Both the position numbers and the translations under genes were made by a program. From positions 2,655,695-2,695,011 of the forward strand of contig BLXT01000975.1 of the NCBI GenBank assembly GCA_019648995.1: a DNA stretch of 39,317 nt, given 5' to 3'. The notes under the pieces were generated by a model. The model was not told where the DNA came from. It did not search any database and was given only the letters and a program-made list of their open reading frames with translations. Origin of the DNA: Plakobranchus ocellatus (taxonomy: Eukaryota; Mollusca; Gastropoda; Plakobranchidae). The stretch's first letter is position 1. Each line of letters begins with the position of its first letter. Positions 25,801-36,132 of this stretch are shown piece after piece.

Positions 25801-28800
25801 TATCAATGCTGGTCTTAATGGAGCAAGAAAGTGACTATTAGACCTGCCAACCCCTAACTCTGCTCACTCACAGGAATTTAGAATGTTCTCAGAAATATGC
25901 CAGTGCAATTAAATGCCAATGGACCAATCAAATTATACCTTAATTACACACTCAAACATAGACACTCCATATCAGAGGCTAATTAACGAACCTTCAACTC
26001 CAGAAGATGCAAACAAGTATGTCCCTACTCACTGCCAATAGTCCAAAATATCATCATTTATCAAGTCTTAAAGACTGGCAAGCTTAAAGCCTTCAGCAAT
26101 CCCAAACTCCTAATCTAGCTCACATAAGAAAAGGTTACATTAAAAGAGAAAAAAAAAAAACCACTCATGTCTACAAAATCCCAGTAACGCCTAAAGTTAT
26201 GGCGTGTTAGAGATTAAATAAAAAATCTAGTCTAGATTGTGGTGGGATATAATTGATATATCAATATAAATATAATAGAAATAAATATGAGCTATTGAGA
26301 TACATATATCAACAATATATGAAAAAGGTCTGAATTTTGCAGTCAAAATAAGCACATCAAATAAATCAGTTAAAATTAAATCATCAAATTAAATGCCTAT
26401 GGCCTCACTCTTTTCTGGCATGGCTCCCATTGATATTCTGCTAGATGCTTCCAAAGATCACCATTGATGGGTCAATGTACTCAGAACTTGATGTTTTCTT
26501 TATTGAATGTTTTATGAAAACTAAATATATTATTTACTCAACAAGGCTAATTTCACCAGGAAAGGAATAAATCTTAGCTTTAATCTTGCAAAGATCCAGA
26601 ATCTAGATCTCGTCTGAACCTTGCAGAGACTAAACATAGGGGCTTACAGGTCCATCTGACTGAATGAAATCTGAAATATTGGCTTGCTTCATAAAATACA
26701 TAGCTTTCAAATTAGTGCAGTTAAAAATTTTGCCATTTTTGTGATCCCTGCCTGTAAAAATATATTGAATCAAAGGAGCATAGAATCCAGATCCAGATTC
26801 TAGACCTTGCATTTGTACTATAAAAACCATTCAAGTTTTCAACTCTTCAGCTGCTTCTTCAAGAACATTTATTGAAACATTTTTATTTTGAGTCATGATT
26901 TTACCATCTCACAGTTTGAGAATGAAAGGTCATTGTATCAGATTTTTCAAACTCTGTTTTCTAATTATTTATTACATTCAATAGGTGGAACAACGCCCAT
27001 ATTTCTTGGAATTGTATAAGGGACATCACTCCTATCGACAATTTTTGCCTGAGAGGGTGACAAGTCTTATAAAATCAATGCATTTCAGGCCTTATTTTTA
27101 AAGGACTGACCAAAAACAAAATATATTGCTAAGTCATAATATGATGAGAGAAAGGAAAATTCTTATGCAAAGATATGATAATCCAAAGCCAAATTAACTT
27201 GCTAGATCAAAGATGCATACTTAGTATCTAACTCTATCACAGAAGCTTTCAAAAGGCATCCAAATGCAGACAGTTCTAGAGCATATTAAATCAAATAAAG
27301 GGAACAATGGATGCTAGCAATTAAGTCTTTACCTGATTCAATATTATTAGTGCCTGATACCCTTTTTGTTATTTCAAAGGTAAGTTGCTTTGATACCATG
27401 GCTTTCCAGGTAGAGCTTCGAATAATATTTTTTGCATTCTGAAAGTTGTCTGTGTAGAAATGTATGCTCCTGTAAATAATTACAAAAAACAAAACAAGCA
27501 AACAATATCGTTTGGAATTAAATGAAAAAAATTCAATTTAGACTGAGCCAAAAAGCATAAAACAGCATTAAAAAACTATATAGCTCTATGGTCTTTTAAA
27601 AAAAGTGATTATCAAGCTTTCACATGCAGCTTAAGTAAAATACAGTCAAGCTTGTTTTCATCAAAAAATCGTTTCCATCAAACTATTATTTTTTGCCCAA
27701 CCTTATTTTCGTCTATAATGCCTCCAAAAAAAGCATGAAGTCTTTGAATGCTCTGAGTTTGCCTTCAAATTCATGTTCATCAAACATGTCTTCATTTTTA
27801 ATTTCAGCTACATTGCAAACCTGTTTGTACAAGGAAATATAACAAACATGGTTTCAACAGCCATGTTTATCACCACCTAAGTATCAATGTCTTTCTTATT
27901 GGCAATTAGGAAACTGAAAAAGCTTTTAAAAATGCAGAATTGTGTCCCTCCCCACTTGGCTCTTCCATCTAGAAGGCACAGCAATGTAGCCTAACAGTAT
28001 TCTAGCCTATCTTAGAGGATCATCCTGCCCATTCAACTGGATTGTTCTAGCTTTCTCTTATAAAAACAATTTTTGCTTGCACACATATACTGCAGGTCTT
28101 CACTTGTTTGATCTAAGCTAAGCCAGCAAGTTTTGCTACTATGCTGAAAATAAAGAGATGCTGTAGCCTTCACTGCATTAGTTGGATTGTGAAGACTAGT
28201 CTAGTTTCCACTAAATTGGACACAACAGTGTAGGTCTACACTGTATTGAGCTGCAAAGGCACATCTAGAGAAGACAAGGATTGGTGGGATTGGCCACAGC
28301 CACGGTACATGAGACAAATTTTAGTTTCTTGATATTGATTTTGAATCCTAAATCTAGTTTACCAACAACCCATTAAGACTCAAGCTCTCAGCCCATTATA
28401 CAACTCCTGCAGAAAGCAAGAGTAGTTACACAGGCTAATTCCTTGAGAATACCATCAATAAAAAAATTGAAAACTCATAGTTTTTTTTGCTTTTTTTTTT
28501 AAGCAAGCATAAATAAATATACCCCAGCTGACATGCCTCCTTTTAAAAAAATTTGGAGGAACATCAAGGGCAAAAATGCAGAACGTCAGATAAAAATGCC
28601 AAACAAGGCTGAATATAACGGGTACTGATGCTGAATGAAACAAAAAGAAAAGGAGCACTTGATTTAACTAAGTTCCAATTAATCACAGAGGTGTAACTTT
28701 AGGACAGAAGAAAGTGTAGAGGATATCAGTTCCTATCTAAATCGGGGCAAACACTAAGCCAAAGTTCCTAACATTTATAGCCTATGTCCATACATTCCAA

Positions 28801-31800
28801 TCTGTTTTCTGTAATGTTAAGCAAATCAGCCCTAGATTAATGACATCATGAAAAGAAAAACTGTCATTAAAATTTTCATACTGCAAAGACTTGTTTGTGT
28901 CACTGATTTCAATGCTACCATTTGAATTTAATTTTATTAACTTTTCTCAAATGCCATCAAACAACTCCCTATTCTTTCCCAAAAATGCGGAATGCCTCAA
29001 TGCATTTTTTTTCAAATACAATGCTGGCGTCCTTTGCGGATTGGAACTTCTGTGTTGAGCAATTTCCTTTTGGTCACTTTGAAGGAGACATCTTATCAAA
29101 GATACACAGGCCTGATTGTATATTTAGTTCTAAGTCTTCAGGTAGTTATTAATTATCACAAGACTGGCAATGGCTAGAGCCTAGTGTTAGTTGGACAGTC
29201 TTGCACCGAGCCTACAAGTTCAATGCTGGGTTTGTATCGGCATGTACAAAGCACTAGATTAGGCTAACTCCTCTAGACTTATAAGACTGCGCTACAATTA
29301 GCCTCAAAGTCTATATGAGCTATTGCCAAAAGGTAGATAGTGTTAAAAAATGGAGTGATAAAGTGAGTAAAAATAAAATGTTGTGTTAAGTATTCAATTG
29401 TTTGTCTTAAAATAAAGATATACATATAATAAAACCAAGTGTTTGTCTTGCTGTAAAAAAAAAAATGTTGCTTGAAAATGGGACACTTTGGTTTTGGTTC
29501 AAACCAAGTATGGCAACCTGTGCAAAATTTCCACAGAAGATTGTGTTTTTATAAAACAGAAATAGATGTCAAACATTTCTGATAACTTCATGTTGAGATG
29601 GCTGACTGAGATTTACGGGTCTGTTTAAGTTGGAACTGTCAGATGTGACGATAACATCCGTTTTAAGCAAAATCTTAATTCTAGATCTAATGACTAAAAC
29701 CCTTGACGATGCGAAATTAAGAGCCATCATATTATTCCTCAATGAAAAGATTTTATAATGGAATAGGCTTAACAAAGCCTATTAAACTGGATTCTTCAAG
29801 TCAGACTTTTCATTTAACACGATCCGAGTTAATGTCCAATCGTCACATCCGACTATCATTGTGATCCATAGAAAAAACAACTTTCCTTGCGGCGTTTTTC
29901 TTACTTCTCGCGATTCAACATTGTGATAACTTAACAAGAGATCTCTTTTCCATGATGGCGAACATGGGAAGACGCTATGAGTGAATGCTTCATGTCCGAA
30001 AGTTTCGGTTTTCACATTCGACAGTGTTAACAACCAATAAAAGTTATTTTCAATAAAATTTAATTTAACATGGCCCTGTTTTAATAAGATATTAACGTAA
30101 ATCACCATAAATGATTTAATTGGCCATTGTCATGATCAAAACTAACAGATCTAATCTAAATCTATTATCGCAGACATTAAAAACTTTCCAACAGACGAAC
30201 TCAGTCCATGTGCAAAGAAACAATTGACAAAGATGGTGTTAAATTATTTTTATCAGTGCTGATTTTAAAGAGAAGAGAATGTAACAGGTTTTATTATCTT
30301 AGAGAAGTTAAATTAATTTTTTATAGATGCCCATATTCAAATAGCAAAGAGTTTGTGTTACAATGCATCTCAAGTCCTCATGCCTTTTCATCACAACTGA
30401 CACTAGTGACAGACTATGTTGCCCGTTGCCCACTTTTGCTGTAACTGCACTGATGCTCAATCAATGCTTTTTTCATTTAGCTGTTTCTGAATAAAATCAA
30501 TACAATTTGCTTTTTAAATCATATTCTTGAGTTGTCATTGTGTATGGATTTGTGAATGTGATGGTTTTGCTTCTGTTAGTTCTGATGCCTGACATAAAAG
30601 ACTGTCTCATTTTTTTTAAGCATACAGGATTTTTTTCTTCTAAATGAAAATATCAAAAGAAGTCGTTGTATCCTGGCTTAAATGATTGCTATTAAGGTTA
30701 GGAGGCAGAAACTGCTAGTTTTAAACAAATTTTCATGTCCGCATTACAACTGAGAGATTTGTGATTCACTCCTATTTTTTTGGTTATTGAGGAAAATCTA
30801 TAATGCAAACTATCCTCTCATTGTCGGAACCAAAGAGAAGGATAGTAATGAAATATATAAGCCACAACATAGAACTTTAATTTTTTACAAAGTGTCCCAC
30901 TTTTCAAGCTCACCTTTTATCAATGGCTCATATAATTAAGTTTAACCAAACCATTGACTTAGAGTTAACAGATTTAAAACGGGATAAATTTATCCCAAAA
31001 TTGTTTATTTCTATTAAAACTGCAATTCTCTGAATGCAAGGTCGCTGATTTCAAATTTGCCATCAGATTTTTTGTATTTGCTTTTCTCCCAAAAATATGT
31101 CGGTTGAAAGTAAAATACCTAGTCCAAATGAATTCATGACGTCACAGTAAGAATGGCAGACCATCAACGCACCAACAGTCAGAGATGGTAGGCCTAACAA
31201 TGATGTTCCTCTATATGCACTGCATTGAAAGGTTTGCACCACCCTACCCCTTCTTCAGTCTGCAAAATGCATGCACAGTGACTGGGAGGTTTTTTTAATT
31301 AAAAAGAAAAGCTCTAGACAAGAGCGCAAGCATGCTGAAAAGTTTGCTGCAGTGTTAGCGCCAATCAATTTTTTCTCTATGTCCCCTAATATTCTTGTGT
31401 TACTTATGCAGAAAAGCGCTGCTAAGACAAGGTTTATTTCAGAGTATATGGCCAATGACAAATCTGCAAAATTCCGGATTTCGTGATAAATCTGCGGATT
31501 TCTGGAACGCAGGTCATTTTGGGGTAGAATACCAGAAAGAATCCAGAATTTCTGGAATGGTAGGCATGTCTGTTCCAGACTTCATTTATAAGAGTCTACA
31601 AAAAAAAGTTCAAATCAAGCCACACCCATAAAAGTGAAGCTATTACCCTCACCAAAAAGCCCTTTCGTATTTCGCTTTCTCTCTCTCTAAAAATAATAAA
31701 AAAAAATGTTTAAAAAGTCTTGACAAAGAAACTCCACATTTAAAGAAAAATAGTTATAACAATGTATGGCAATCAGGGGAAATAATCCTAGAGTTATTGT

Positions 31801-33627
31801 TTTATCGAGCAACTCATTAATTTGAACATGGTCATTTCAAACACACTGGATTGTTCCTAACTAATTCATAGAATCCATGCTCAAATGTATTTCTGATGTT
31901 AGATCTGATAATCCTTGCTTTTCATTCACAATAACTTCTTCTCAAAGACTTTGTCAGGCAACTGATTTTGAGAACTCATAACAGGTGTTGACACACAAAA
32001 ATACTGGTCTGCAGATTGTGTTAAATGTTTCAAGACTGGTCCAAATACATTGGATATTGCATTTTCAACATCTTAAACCTTTGAAACAGCCTTAAACTCC
32101 TCTCTGTAAAATTTGCCATGGTGAATACTAAAGAGGGATATATGCTAATTTTCAACCAACACATGTACTTTGTAACTTTCTTTTTAAAACACCATTTAAA
32201 CAAAGGAAAAAATGAAGCTTTAAATTTTTTTTTTCCGAATGTTAGAACATTAAGACTGGTCTCAAAACACACTATTAAATTTATAATTGAAAAGGAAAGT
32301 TACATACCCCTTTCGCTGTCTGTCATGTAATTTGTCATCTATAGATTCTGGTTCACCATTTTCTTTACAGGAGCCCCTTTTTTTCAAGAAAACTTTTGAG
32401 AAATCTGCTATTTTCAAGAGACGCACAAAGTTTTCTGTCAAGTCATCAGCAGTCCATGGATAGATCTCAATGTGATATGACCACTGGAAATCTGAATTAA
32501 ATTGGGCAAATATGATGATAAAAATTCTAAAATGTGTTTTTTTCATGGCTTAAAGAGATACAAGTTAGAGGAATTTTAGCACCTTGGGAATTGAAGATGC
32601 TATTTACATGTCCAGAGATACTAAAAAGGAGAGAGCCAAGTATTCAAGCTTTACAGTCCTTTAAAAAACTTCTGTTCTAAACACAAGCTAAAGAATTTTC
32701 AGTCATCCTCCTTAATAGGTGCACAGATATGAAATAATGCAGCTATGAATTTGCCCCAGATTGCTAACATTCTTTTTTGCTTCTTTCCTTGTAATGTTAA
32801 TATCAAATAAAAGCTTGGAAAGAGCTTAGAGTTAAACTGTTTTTGATTTTAAGCAAGATTCTTCATTTCAAGCTATTGATTCTTGTACATCTCCACATTT
32901 TTTTTTTACCTTAGCTAAAGTTTTCTCATGCTGCCTCATAATTATTATGAGGGATTCCCAAAGCATAAGTTGTCATCATGGTTATGTTGGAAATATTTTC
33001 TAAACTTGTAAATGCATATAAACCTTGAACTTTTGAGAGAAGTGAATTAACAAGAAATGCTTTACTACTTAAAAATCAATTTTGGATGCATCCTTGGTGT
33101 GTTAATTAGCCAAATATTTTTGTAACATTCAATGATGATAAAATCATTAAAAAATTATCACCTACTAATACTTTAAGTTTACTCACCACAAAACAAAAAG
33201 AGACAAACCTATTTTTTTCACCTAGTTCTTGTGCTAAAATCTAACTTAAAATGAGTAATACCTCTCTGATTCTCATTCGCTCTTTTCAACTTTGTTATTT
33301 GGCAATTCTTTTATTCAAAATATACTGAAAAATGTAAAACAATTTGGGGATCCACCTTTGGGCAACTGCTCAAAGGAGATGTAAAGCATGATTGCATGGA
33401 ACAAAAAAATAAATACATTGAAGATAAACTGATAAATTACCAGGCTCTGTCAATCTCACTTCATCAATTTCATCCTCTAACTTCATGTCTGTCATAAGCT
33501 CTTCAGCTGTTTCATCAATATCATCAGCTAGAACAGAACTACCAGGATCCACATCTTCTCCACCAAGCAACTCGTCCTCTTCAGCTTCTTCTGCTTCCTC
33601 TATTGTCATTCCAGGGCTCTTATCCAT
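7155..33627 (-). CDS. 11-exon gene: two RRM-like domains, coiled coil, RG-rich tail (716 aa)
   Basis: Joining eleven - strand exons at GT-AG sites gives an uninterrupted 2151-nt CDS with every phase matching. Residues 1-62 are acidic. Residues 68-159 read as an RRM fold (beta1 YHIEIYPW, helix ADDLTENFVRLL, beta3 KGSIHFYTD, helix NFQNAKNIIRSS, beta4 KQLTFEI). Residues 196-283 read as a second one (KVSGIPG, GSLDFD, RISINAN) with a long beta2-beta3 loop. Residues 296-430 are Gly/Arg/Pro-rich with RGRGMGR. Residues 436-466 form a heptad coiled coil. Residues 594-641 are an octapeptide array, and the end is RG-rich (RGAMRGKGKTRG). Such an architecture suggests a nuclear or mRNP RNA-binding protein. 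That is inference; I do not recognise the family. The start ATG at 33627 is the first in its exon, 11 nt after an acceptor, so a 5' UTR exon lies upstream. Confidence 0.85.
7383..7526 (-). repeat. Six 24-bp coding repeats (octapeptides)
   Basis: 144 bp reads as exactly six 8-residue units in register: GQMFQNVQ, GQMSHIMQ, GQLPQSFP, NQMPQTSQ, GHISQFAQ, GEIPGQMG. An earlier GQMSHNN at about 7564-7574 looks like an outlying unit. The units have diverged, so the array is old. Confidence 0.85.
7867..9410 (-). other. Intron 10
   Basis: AT-rich intron. It contains a (GTT)n run near 8362-8377, a possible alternative last exon at 8513-8681, and short homopolymers. No mobile element was recognised. Confidence 0.6.
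8513..8681 (-). CDS. Possible alternative terminal exon in intron 10
   Basis: The - strand is open and protein-like (EGPQEESGAVFDDDPEIFPI, then SGSDSTLHLNIPKFSEYL), ending at TAA 8513-8515, which overlaps an AATAAA. Using the AG before 8681, it follows exon 10 in phase 2 and would give a 535-residue isoform lacking the octapeptide/RG tail. The pyrimidine tract before this AG is poor, and the + strand is also open here, so chance remains likely. Confidence 0.25.
9411..9560 (-). CDS. Coding exon 10 (coiled coil)
   Basis: 150 nt, symmetric phase 2-2, acceptor TTTACTCAG, donor AAGG|GTCAGT. Residues L436, I444, L447, L451, L458, I462 and L465 fall on a/d positions of a heptad pattern within a Glu/Gln/Lys helix (SFKQEIASLQKQLQQN). 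This suggests dimerisation or partner binding. Confidence 0.85.
9561..13823 (-). other. Intron 9
   Basis: 4.3 kb of AT-rich intron. It holds the 42-bp duplication at 9632-9715, poly-T/poly-A runs (10460, 11454, 11612, 11957-11980, 13083) and a 10-nt G run near 11003. Short ORFs at 10805-11368 and 11931-12227 have no coding character. Confidence 0.6.
9632..9715. repeat. Perfect 42-bp tandem duplication
   Basis: Two head-to-tail copies (9632-9673 and 9674-9715), each from ATATTAATGG to CTCAAGGC, appear identical base for base. That indicates a very recent duplication or an assembly artefact. Confidence 0.95.
13824..13951 (-). CDS. Coding exon 9 (Pro/Met/Arg-rich)
   Basis: 128 nt, acceptor CAATTTTGCAG, donor AAG|GTGAGTAA, phase 0 in and 2 out. 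It encodes RPGPGMPVPMTGRQKM, then EKMRRGNLGPPAFNSM. Basic and proline-rich, with no folded domain evident. Confidence 0.87.
14616..14652. other. Assembly gap of 20 N within a G run
   Basis: N at 14625-14644 is flanked by 9 G on the left and 8 G on the right. True length and content are unknown; a long G run is the likely cause of the gap. A single N also occurs at 35549. Confidence 0.98.
15728..15772. repeat. (GT)n / (GA)n microsatellite
   Basis: About seven GT units are followed by an impure GA-rich tract (GAAAGAGAGAGAGACGGAGAG). Confidence 0.85.
15942..16216 (-). CDS. Coding exon 8 (Ser/Thr- then Gly/Arg-rich linker)
   Basis: 275 nt, acceptor ATGTGTGGCAG, donor GCT|GTATGT, phase 1 in and 0 out. 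It encodes residues 296-387: a Ser/Thr-rich stretch, then IARGGL, GRGGLL and STRGRGMGRYM, the RG/RGG-type low-complexity sequence common in mRNP proteins. A second AG (CATATGCAG) lies 9 nt into the exon but would shift the frame. Confidence 0.85.
16217..18338 (-). other. Intron 7
   Basis: AT-rich intron, with a dense scatter of TCTAGA/AGATCT-type hexamers at about 17430-18020. A + strand ORF pair at 16930-17155 was considered and rejected. Confidence 0.6.
18339..18356 (-). CDS. Coding exon 7: 18-nt microexon
   Basis: 18 nt, symmetric phase 1-1. It sits between a strong acceptor (TTTTTTCTGCCACAG) and a strong donor (GCT|GTAAGTAG). It adds six residues reading V-T-P-Q-S-S across the junctions. 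Skipping would also keep the frame, so inclusion may be regulated, as for many microexons. Confidence 0.65.
18391..18814. repeat. Tandem ~94-bp duplication, first copy interrupted by a MITE
   Basis: Block A (18391-18451) recurs at 18721-18781 with two mismatches. Block B (18687-18719) recurs at 18782-18814 almost perfectly. In the second copy A and B are contiguous; in the first they are split by the element at 18451-18681. The duplication therefore preserves the empty site. Confidence 0.9.
18451..18681. mobile_element. piggyBac-like MITE (231 bp, TTAA target)
   Basis: It has 13-bp terminal inverted repeats, CTCATAAACCGTT at 18451-18463 and AACGGTTTAAGAG at 18669-18681 (12/13 complementary), flanked on both sides by TTAA (18447-18450 and 18682-18685). 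The empty copy downstream has a single TTAA at the same place. TTAA duplication is the hallmark of the piggyBac superfamily. There is no ORF, so it would be mobilised in trans. Confidence 0.75.
20099..20247 (-). CDS. Possible alternative terminal exon in intron 6
   Basis: A good acceptor (GTTCTCCCTTAATCCAG) precedes an open - strand stretch that reads ISLNDAFQFPFREHVGYTF, then DKAKSLLQNFV, and stops at TAA 20099-20101. Spliced to exon 6 (phase 1) it stays in frame and would give a 338-residue isoform with both RRM-like regions but no RG/coiled-coil part. The sequence is protein-like. It could instead be a fragment of an unrelated decayed gene. Confidence 0.35.
21495..22221 (-). pseudogene. 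Unrecognised ORF region in intron 6 (old mobile DNA?)
   Basis: An 81-codon - strand ORF (21912-21667) reads MARLVPIPDLFEKLYADDN and on to LIFRGLVRKPEP. It is preceded by another open stretch (22221-21952) in a different frame that contains YSRDGLYGLPECDS. An 11-bp motif AGAGGCGAATT occurs twice just downstream (about 21501 and 21534). CpG is locally frequent, unlike the rest of the intron. I do not recognise the protein; a decayed transposon is the best guess. Confidence 0.35.
22274..22392 (-). CDS. Coding exon 6 (end of RRM-like 2)
   Basis: 119 nt, acceptor TTTTTCATTTAG, donor ATGG|GTAAAT, phase 2 in and 1 out. It encodes SLDFDC (beta3), GSCRAFVTAHKN (helix2) and ENQRISINANNN (beta4). Confidence 0.85.
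22393..23002 (-). other. Intron 5
   Basis: 610 bp, AT-rich. It contains a possible cassette exon at 22757-22822 and otherwise nothing recognisable. Confidence 0.6.
22757..22822 (-). CDS. Possible 66-nt cassette exon in intron 5
   Basis: The acceptor is CATGATTGCCTCAATCAG and the donor GACAA|GTACTT (weak). The phase is 2-2, matching the intron it sits in, so inclusion would insert 22 residues (SLDLLELLCYDWSNDVFKVD core) into the beta2-beta3 loop of RRM-like 2. The weak donor keeps confidence low. Confidence 0.25.
23003..23183 (-). CDS. Coding exon 5 (start of RRM-like 2)
   Basis: 181 nt, acceptor TGTTCTGTAG, donor GG|GTAAAA, phase 1 in and 2 out. It encodes TAKVSGIPGHISLEFLDVVF (beta1 and helix1), STVKEYYKER (beta2) and a long lysine/glutamine-rich loop (GKLQQKLSQIKDF). 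Confidence 0.88.
23184..24810 (-). other. Intron 4
   Basis: 1.6 kb of AT-rich intron. Two TTTAG-AGGG-type purine-rich stretches lie near 23705-23760. No gene or mobile element was recognised. Confidence 0.6.
24811..24870 (-). CDS. Coding exon 4 (linker)
   Basis: 60 nt, symmetric phase 1-1, acceptor TTCTTTTCAG, donor AAAG|GTGAGA. It encodes 20 residues (170-189) with two cysteines (ACKCRFRDKPK) between the two RRM-like regions. Its symmetric phase means skipping would keep the frame. Confidence 0.8.
24871..27332 (-). other. Intron 3
   Basis: 2.5 kb of AT-rich intron. There is a small repeat of AATACATCCAAT at about 25050-25082 and a poly-A near 26149. No gene was recognised. Confidence 0.6.
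27333..27469 (-). CDS. Coding exon 3 (second half of RRM-like 1)
   Basis: 137 nt, acceptor TTATTTACAG, donor CAG|GTAAAG. It encodes SIHFYTDNFQNAKNIIRSS and KQLTFEITKR, the beta3-helix2-beta4 part. The aromatic pair H-F-Y in beta3 is where RNP1 aromatics would sit. Confidence 0.88.
27470..32307 (-). other. Intron 2
   Basis: 4.8 kb intron. It is mostly AT-rich and featureless, except for a CpG-dense pocket at about 29815-30022. ORFs at 29782-30108, 30208-30444 and 31255-31631 show no recognisable protein. Confidence 0.6.
32308..32491 (-). CDS. Coding exon 2 (first half of RRM-like 1)
   Basis: 184 nt, acceptor AATTTAATTCAG, donor GG|GTATGT, phase in 1 and out 2. It encodes DFQWSYHIEIYPW (beta1), the amphipathic helix TADDLTENFVRLLKIA and beta2 FSKVFLKKRG, then a polar loop (KENGEPES) before the RNP1-like beta3 that starts in the next exon. 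Confidence 0.88.
32492..33440 (-). other. Intron 1 (within the CDS)
   Basis: 949 bp of AT-rich sequence between the acidic N-terminal exon and the RRM-like exon. Nothing else is visible. Confidence 0.6.
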
Positions 33628-33638
33628 CTTTATGATAT
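33441..33638 (-). CDS. Coding exon 1 (acidic N-terminus)
   Basis: Coding is 33441-33627, with 11 nt of 5' UTR after the acceptor TTTTGTCTAG. The start is MDKSPGMTIEE and most of residues 9-60 are Glu/Asp, typical of a disordered acidic tail. The donor is CTG|GTAATT, phase 1. The same exon in reverse gives a serine-rich shadow frame that should be ignored. Confidence 0.85.
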
Positions 33639-36120
33639 CTAGACAAAAGATATTTAAAAACTACTCTCAAAATTTGTATTTTGTAGGCACAAATCGTATA
33701 GGGTGAACAATCTGCAAGAAAAGATAAGATGCATACAATAATTGGTGTTTAAAAGAATGGACATTCTTCAAAAATTACAAGTTACTGCCTGTTTTTTTAA
33801 TTCATGCTTTTCGATAAAGGAGAGGCTGACAATATCATATAAATAAATATATCAAGCCACTTCTAAATGAACAAATAGGCAATGAAAAGATGAAGTAAAG
33901 CTCTTTATGAAAGCATTTAGAAAAAATATTGTAATCTTTTGTGTTGTAAATGAGCAAAGCCAAGTGAATCATCTGAGTAAACAACTCAGATTTAGAACTT
34001 GACACTACAAACAGAGTTTAAGCAGAAATATATGTTGAAGTAATAAAGAGTATGCAAACGAGTAATTTAAGCAGCTGGCATCAATAAAAGACAAAAGTAA
34101 AATGTTCTATACTGGAATATTGAATATGTGATAGGTAACCTGCATAACCTCCCAAAATATCTGATGGTGTAAAAGAACATACAAAGCTAAAATTTTGGCA
34201 TATAAACCAGTGTTTCCAGTGAGAAATGAAGAAAACTGAGGATTTTTTTCCACGTGGCGGAAAATGCAATGCTGAAGGTAGGAACATACCTCGGAGGTTC
34301 TGGGTAGCAGGTTTGCCTGGAAAATACTTTTAAAAGGCATTTGAAGGCGCTTTGGCATAAATTTAACTTATATTTTGTTCAACTCTAAGGCAATGAAATA
34401 TCAATGGAGCAGTATTTAAAATACATGAAATTATTGTAATTGTTTTTCTAAAGCAGGAAATTCAGCATAAGACTGAAAATGCGGAAATGAGCAGAAATGC
34501 AGACAACTAGAAACAACCTAATAGACCTCTAAGCAGGCATTTGTAAACCTTTTGCCTTTGAACCATTTTGCAGCTGCAGGCCAATGAAATGTTGGTTAGG
34601 CTCTTCGTTGCCCTGTCAGGCATGCCTGGTCAATAATTCGACAAAGGTGATTTGCTCTTCAAGGTAAAATTTACTTAAATTTACTTTTGTCTGACATGTT
34701 AAAGCTACCAATCATACTGAACACCTTCTATTGTCAATGCTTTTGGATTGGCAGCCAAACTCTAATTCATGAGGCATGATTCAGCAATTACTCTTGAAAT
34801 TAAAAAGACAAGTGGTGCAAAGAAAATTGGTAAGACTTCCAAATATATGCACACAAGAGCAGGAAATCTATAAAAGCTAGACTACAACAATGCAACCAAT
34901 TTTTTATAAGTACGACCATAAAATGATGATGTGAAAAGCGGACACCTATTCCTTACATATTTCAAAAGTCATTGCTAAAATGAAGCTGATGACTAAAAGT
35001 CATCTGCCATTATTACAATCGTAAAGTATTGTGTGTTCATTGTTTTTTCATTTCAATTATTTTTTAAGTTTTAAAAATATCCTTGCCTTTATGCAAGAAT
35101 ACATTAGTTACTAAAAATTTATCGTTAATAGTACATGTTCACATTTGGCTAAAATTGCCTTCATTTAGACAATGTGGAATACCACTTATAATGTGCAAAA
35201 TTGGAAGTTTTTGCAATTTTTCATAGATTTTGAATTCAGTTTCTGTCTAGATTTAACTTTCTGAATTGCCTGGGCTTAGATCTAAATCTGGTGTTTTGCA
35301 GAATAGCATCACCAGAGGAGTTCAAATTAAGAGATCACTTTTCTGGTATTTTTGAAACATATATTGAATCCAACGCAACAAGTTTTAATAGCTGCAAATT
35401 TATATTCTGAAGAATTTTCTATTTAAAGGTAGTTAACTACTCTTTGGCCATTATAAGCTATATTCTTCAGCAGCTTAATGTGCATCTCCTTCATTTTGAC
35501 AAAAGATGGTGGTGTGACTGATGGTGCAATTCTCTTATTCTGCAATTTNTCCCCCTTTGCCTGAGTTCTGTAGATTTCAAGAGATCTTTTTTCCCCAAAC
35601 ACTCAGGAAAATATGCCCAATCTTTATTTTTTTCAAAGCTTAAATTTGTTTAACTTCAAATGCATTGGGATGACAAGTCAAAAAAACTGCAATAAGCCAA
35701 AATGGAATATGTATCAGTGTCTTTTGCTTTGTTAAAATTTTCTGTTCTTTTTATTCACTTCACACTTGACAGAAGCGACCGAAAGCCATGCAGGTCACAC
35801 AAACAATGGAAGGAAGGAAACACTGCTAGGCTGTTTGCGCATTGGCCATACAAGGAATCATAGGGACTGAGACAACAGATTGACTTTGCCTCTGCTTTCT
35901 AGCACATTAAAGACATGCTTTCAATTGCAAGTCTGGTCTGCTCAGGAATTATTGTTGAACTCTAGGCTTTTTAGCATTTGGGAAAAAAAGGTGGCCTTAA
36001 AATAAAGATTTTGATTTCTAGATGTAGAATATAGACTCGATCTAGACTCTAAATTAGATCTATTGCCTATTTTGTATCCAATTTCATCTTAAGTTTGATT
36101 TAGATATATGTAACACAGAA
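33639..36120 (-). other. Upstream region / 5' UTR intron
   Basis: AT-rich. The acceptor at 33639 shows that at least one non-coding exon lies upstream. A candidate is 34290-34316. No promoter could be placed with confidence. Confidence 0.4.
34290..34316 (-). other. Candidate 5' UTR mini-exon
   Basis: A 27-nt stretch lies between the acceptor AAGTATTTTCCAG and a strong donor CGAG|GTATGTTC on the gene's strand. It could splice to the acceptor at 33639. Only the splice signals support it. Confidence 0.3.
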
Positions 36121-36132
36121 AAAAATAGATCT

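Noticed and set aside
29782-30108. - strand 108-codon ORF in intron 2.
   Set aside because: No motif or domain is visible; it covers the CpG-rich pocket, where stops are rarer by composition.
31255-31631. Overlapping ORFs on both strands in intron 2.
   Set aside because: Neither strand shows a recognisable family; open frames on both strands suggest chance.
34988-35004. Small perfect hairpin (7-bp stem).
   Set aside because: Too short to separate from chance in 39 kb.
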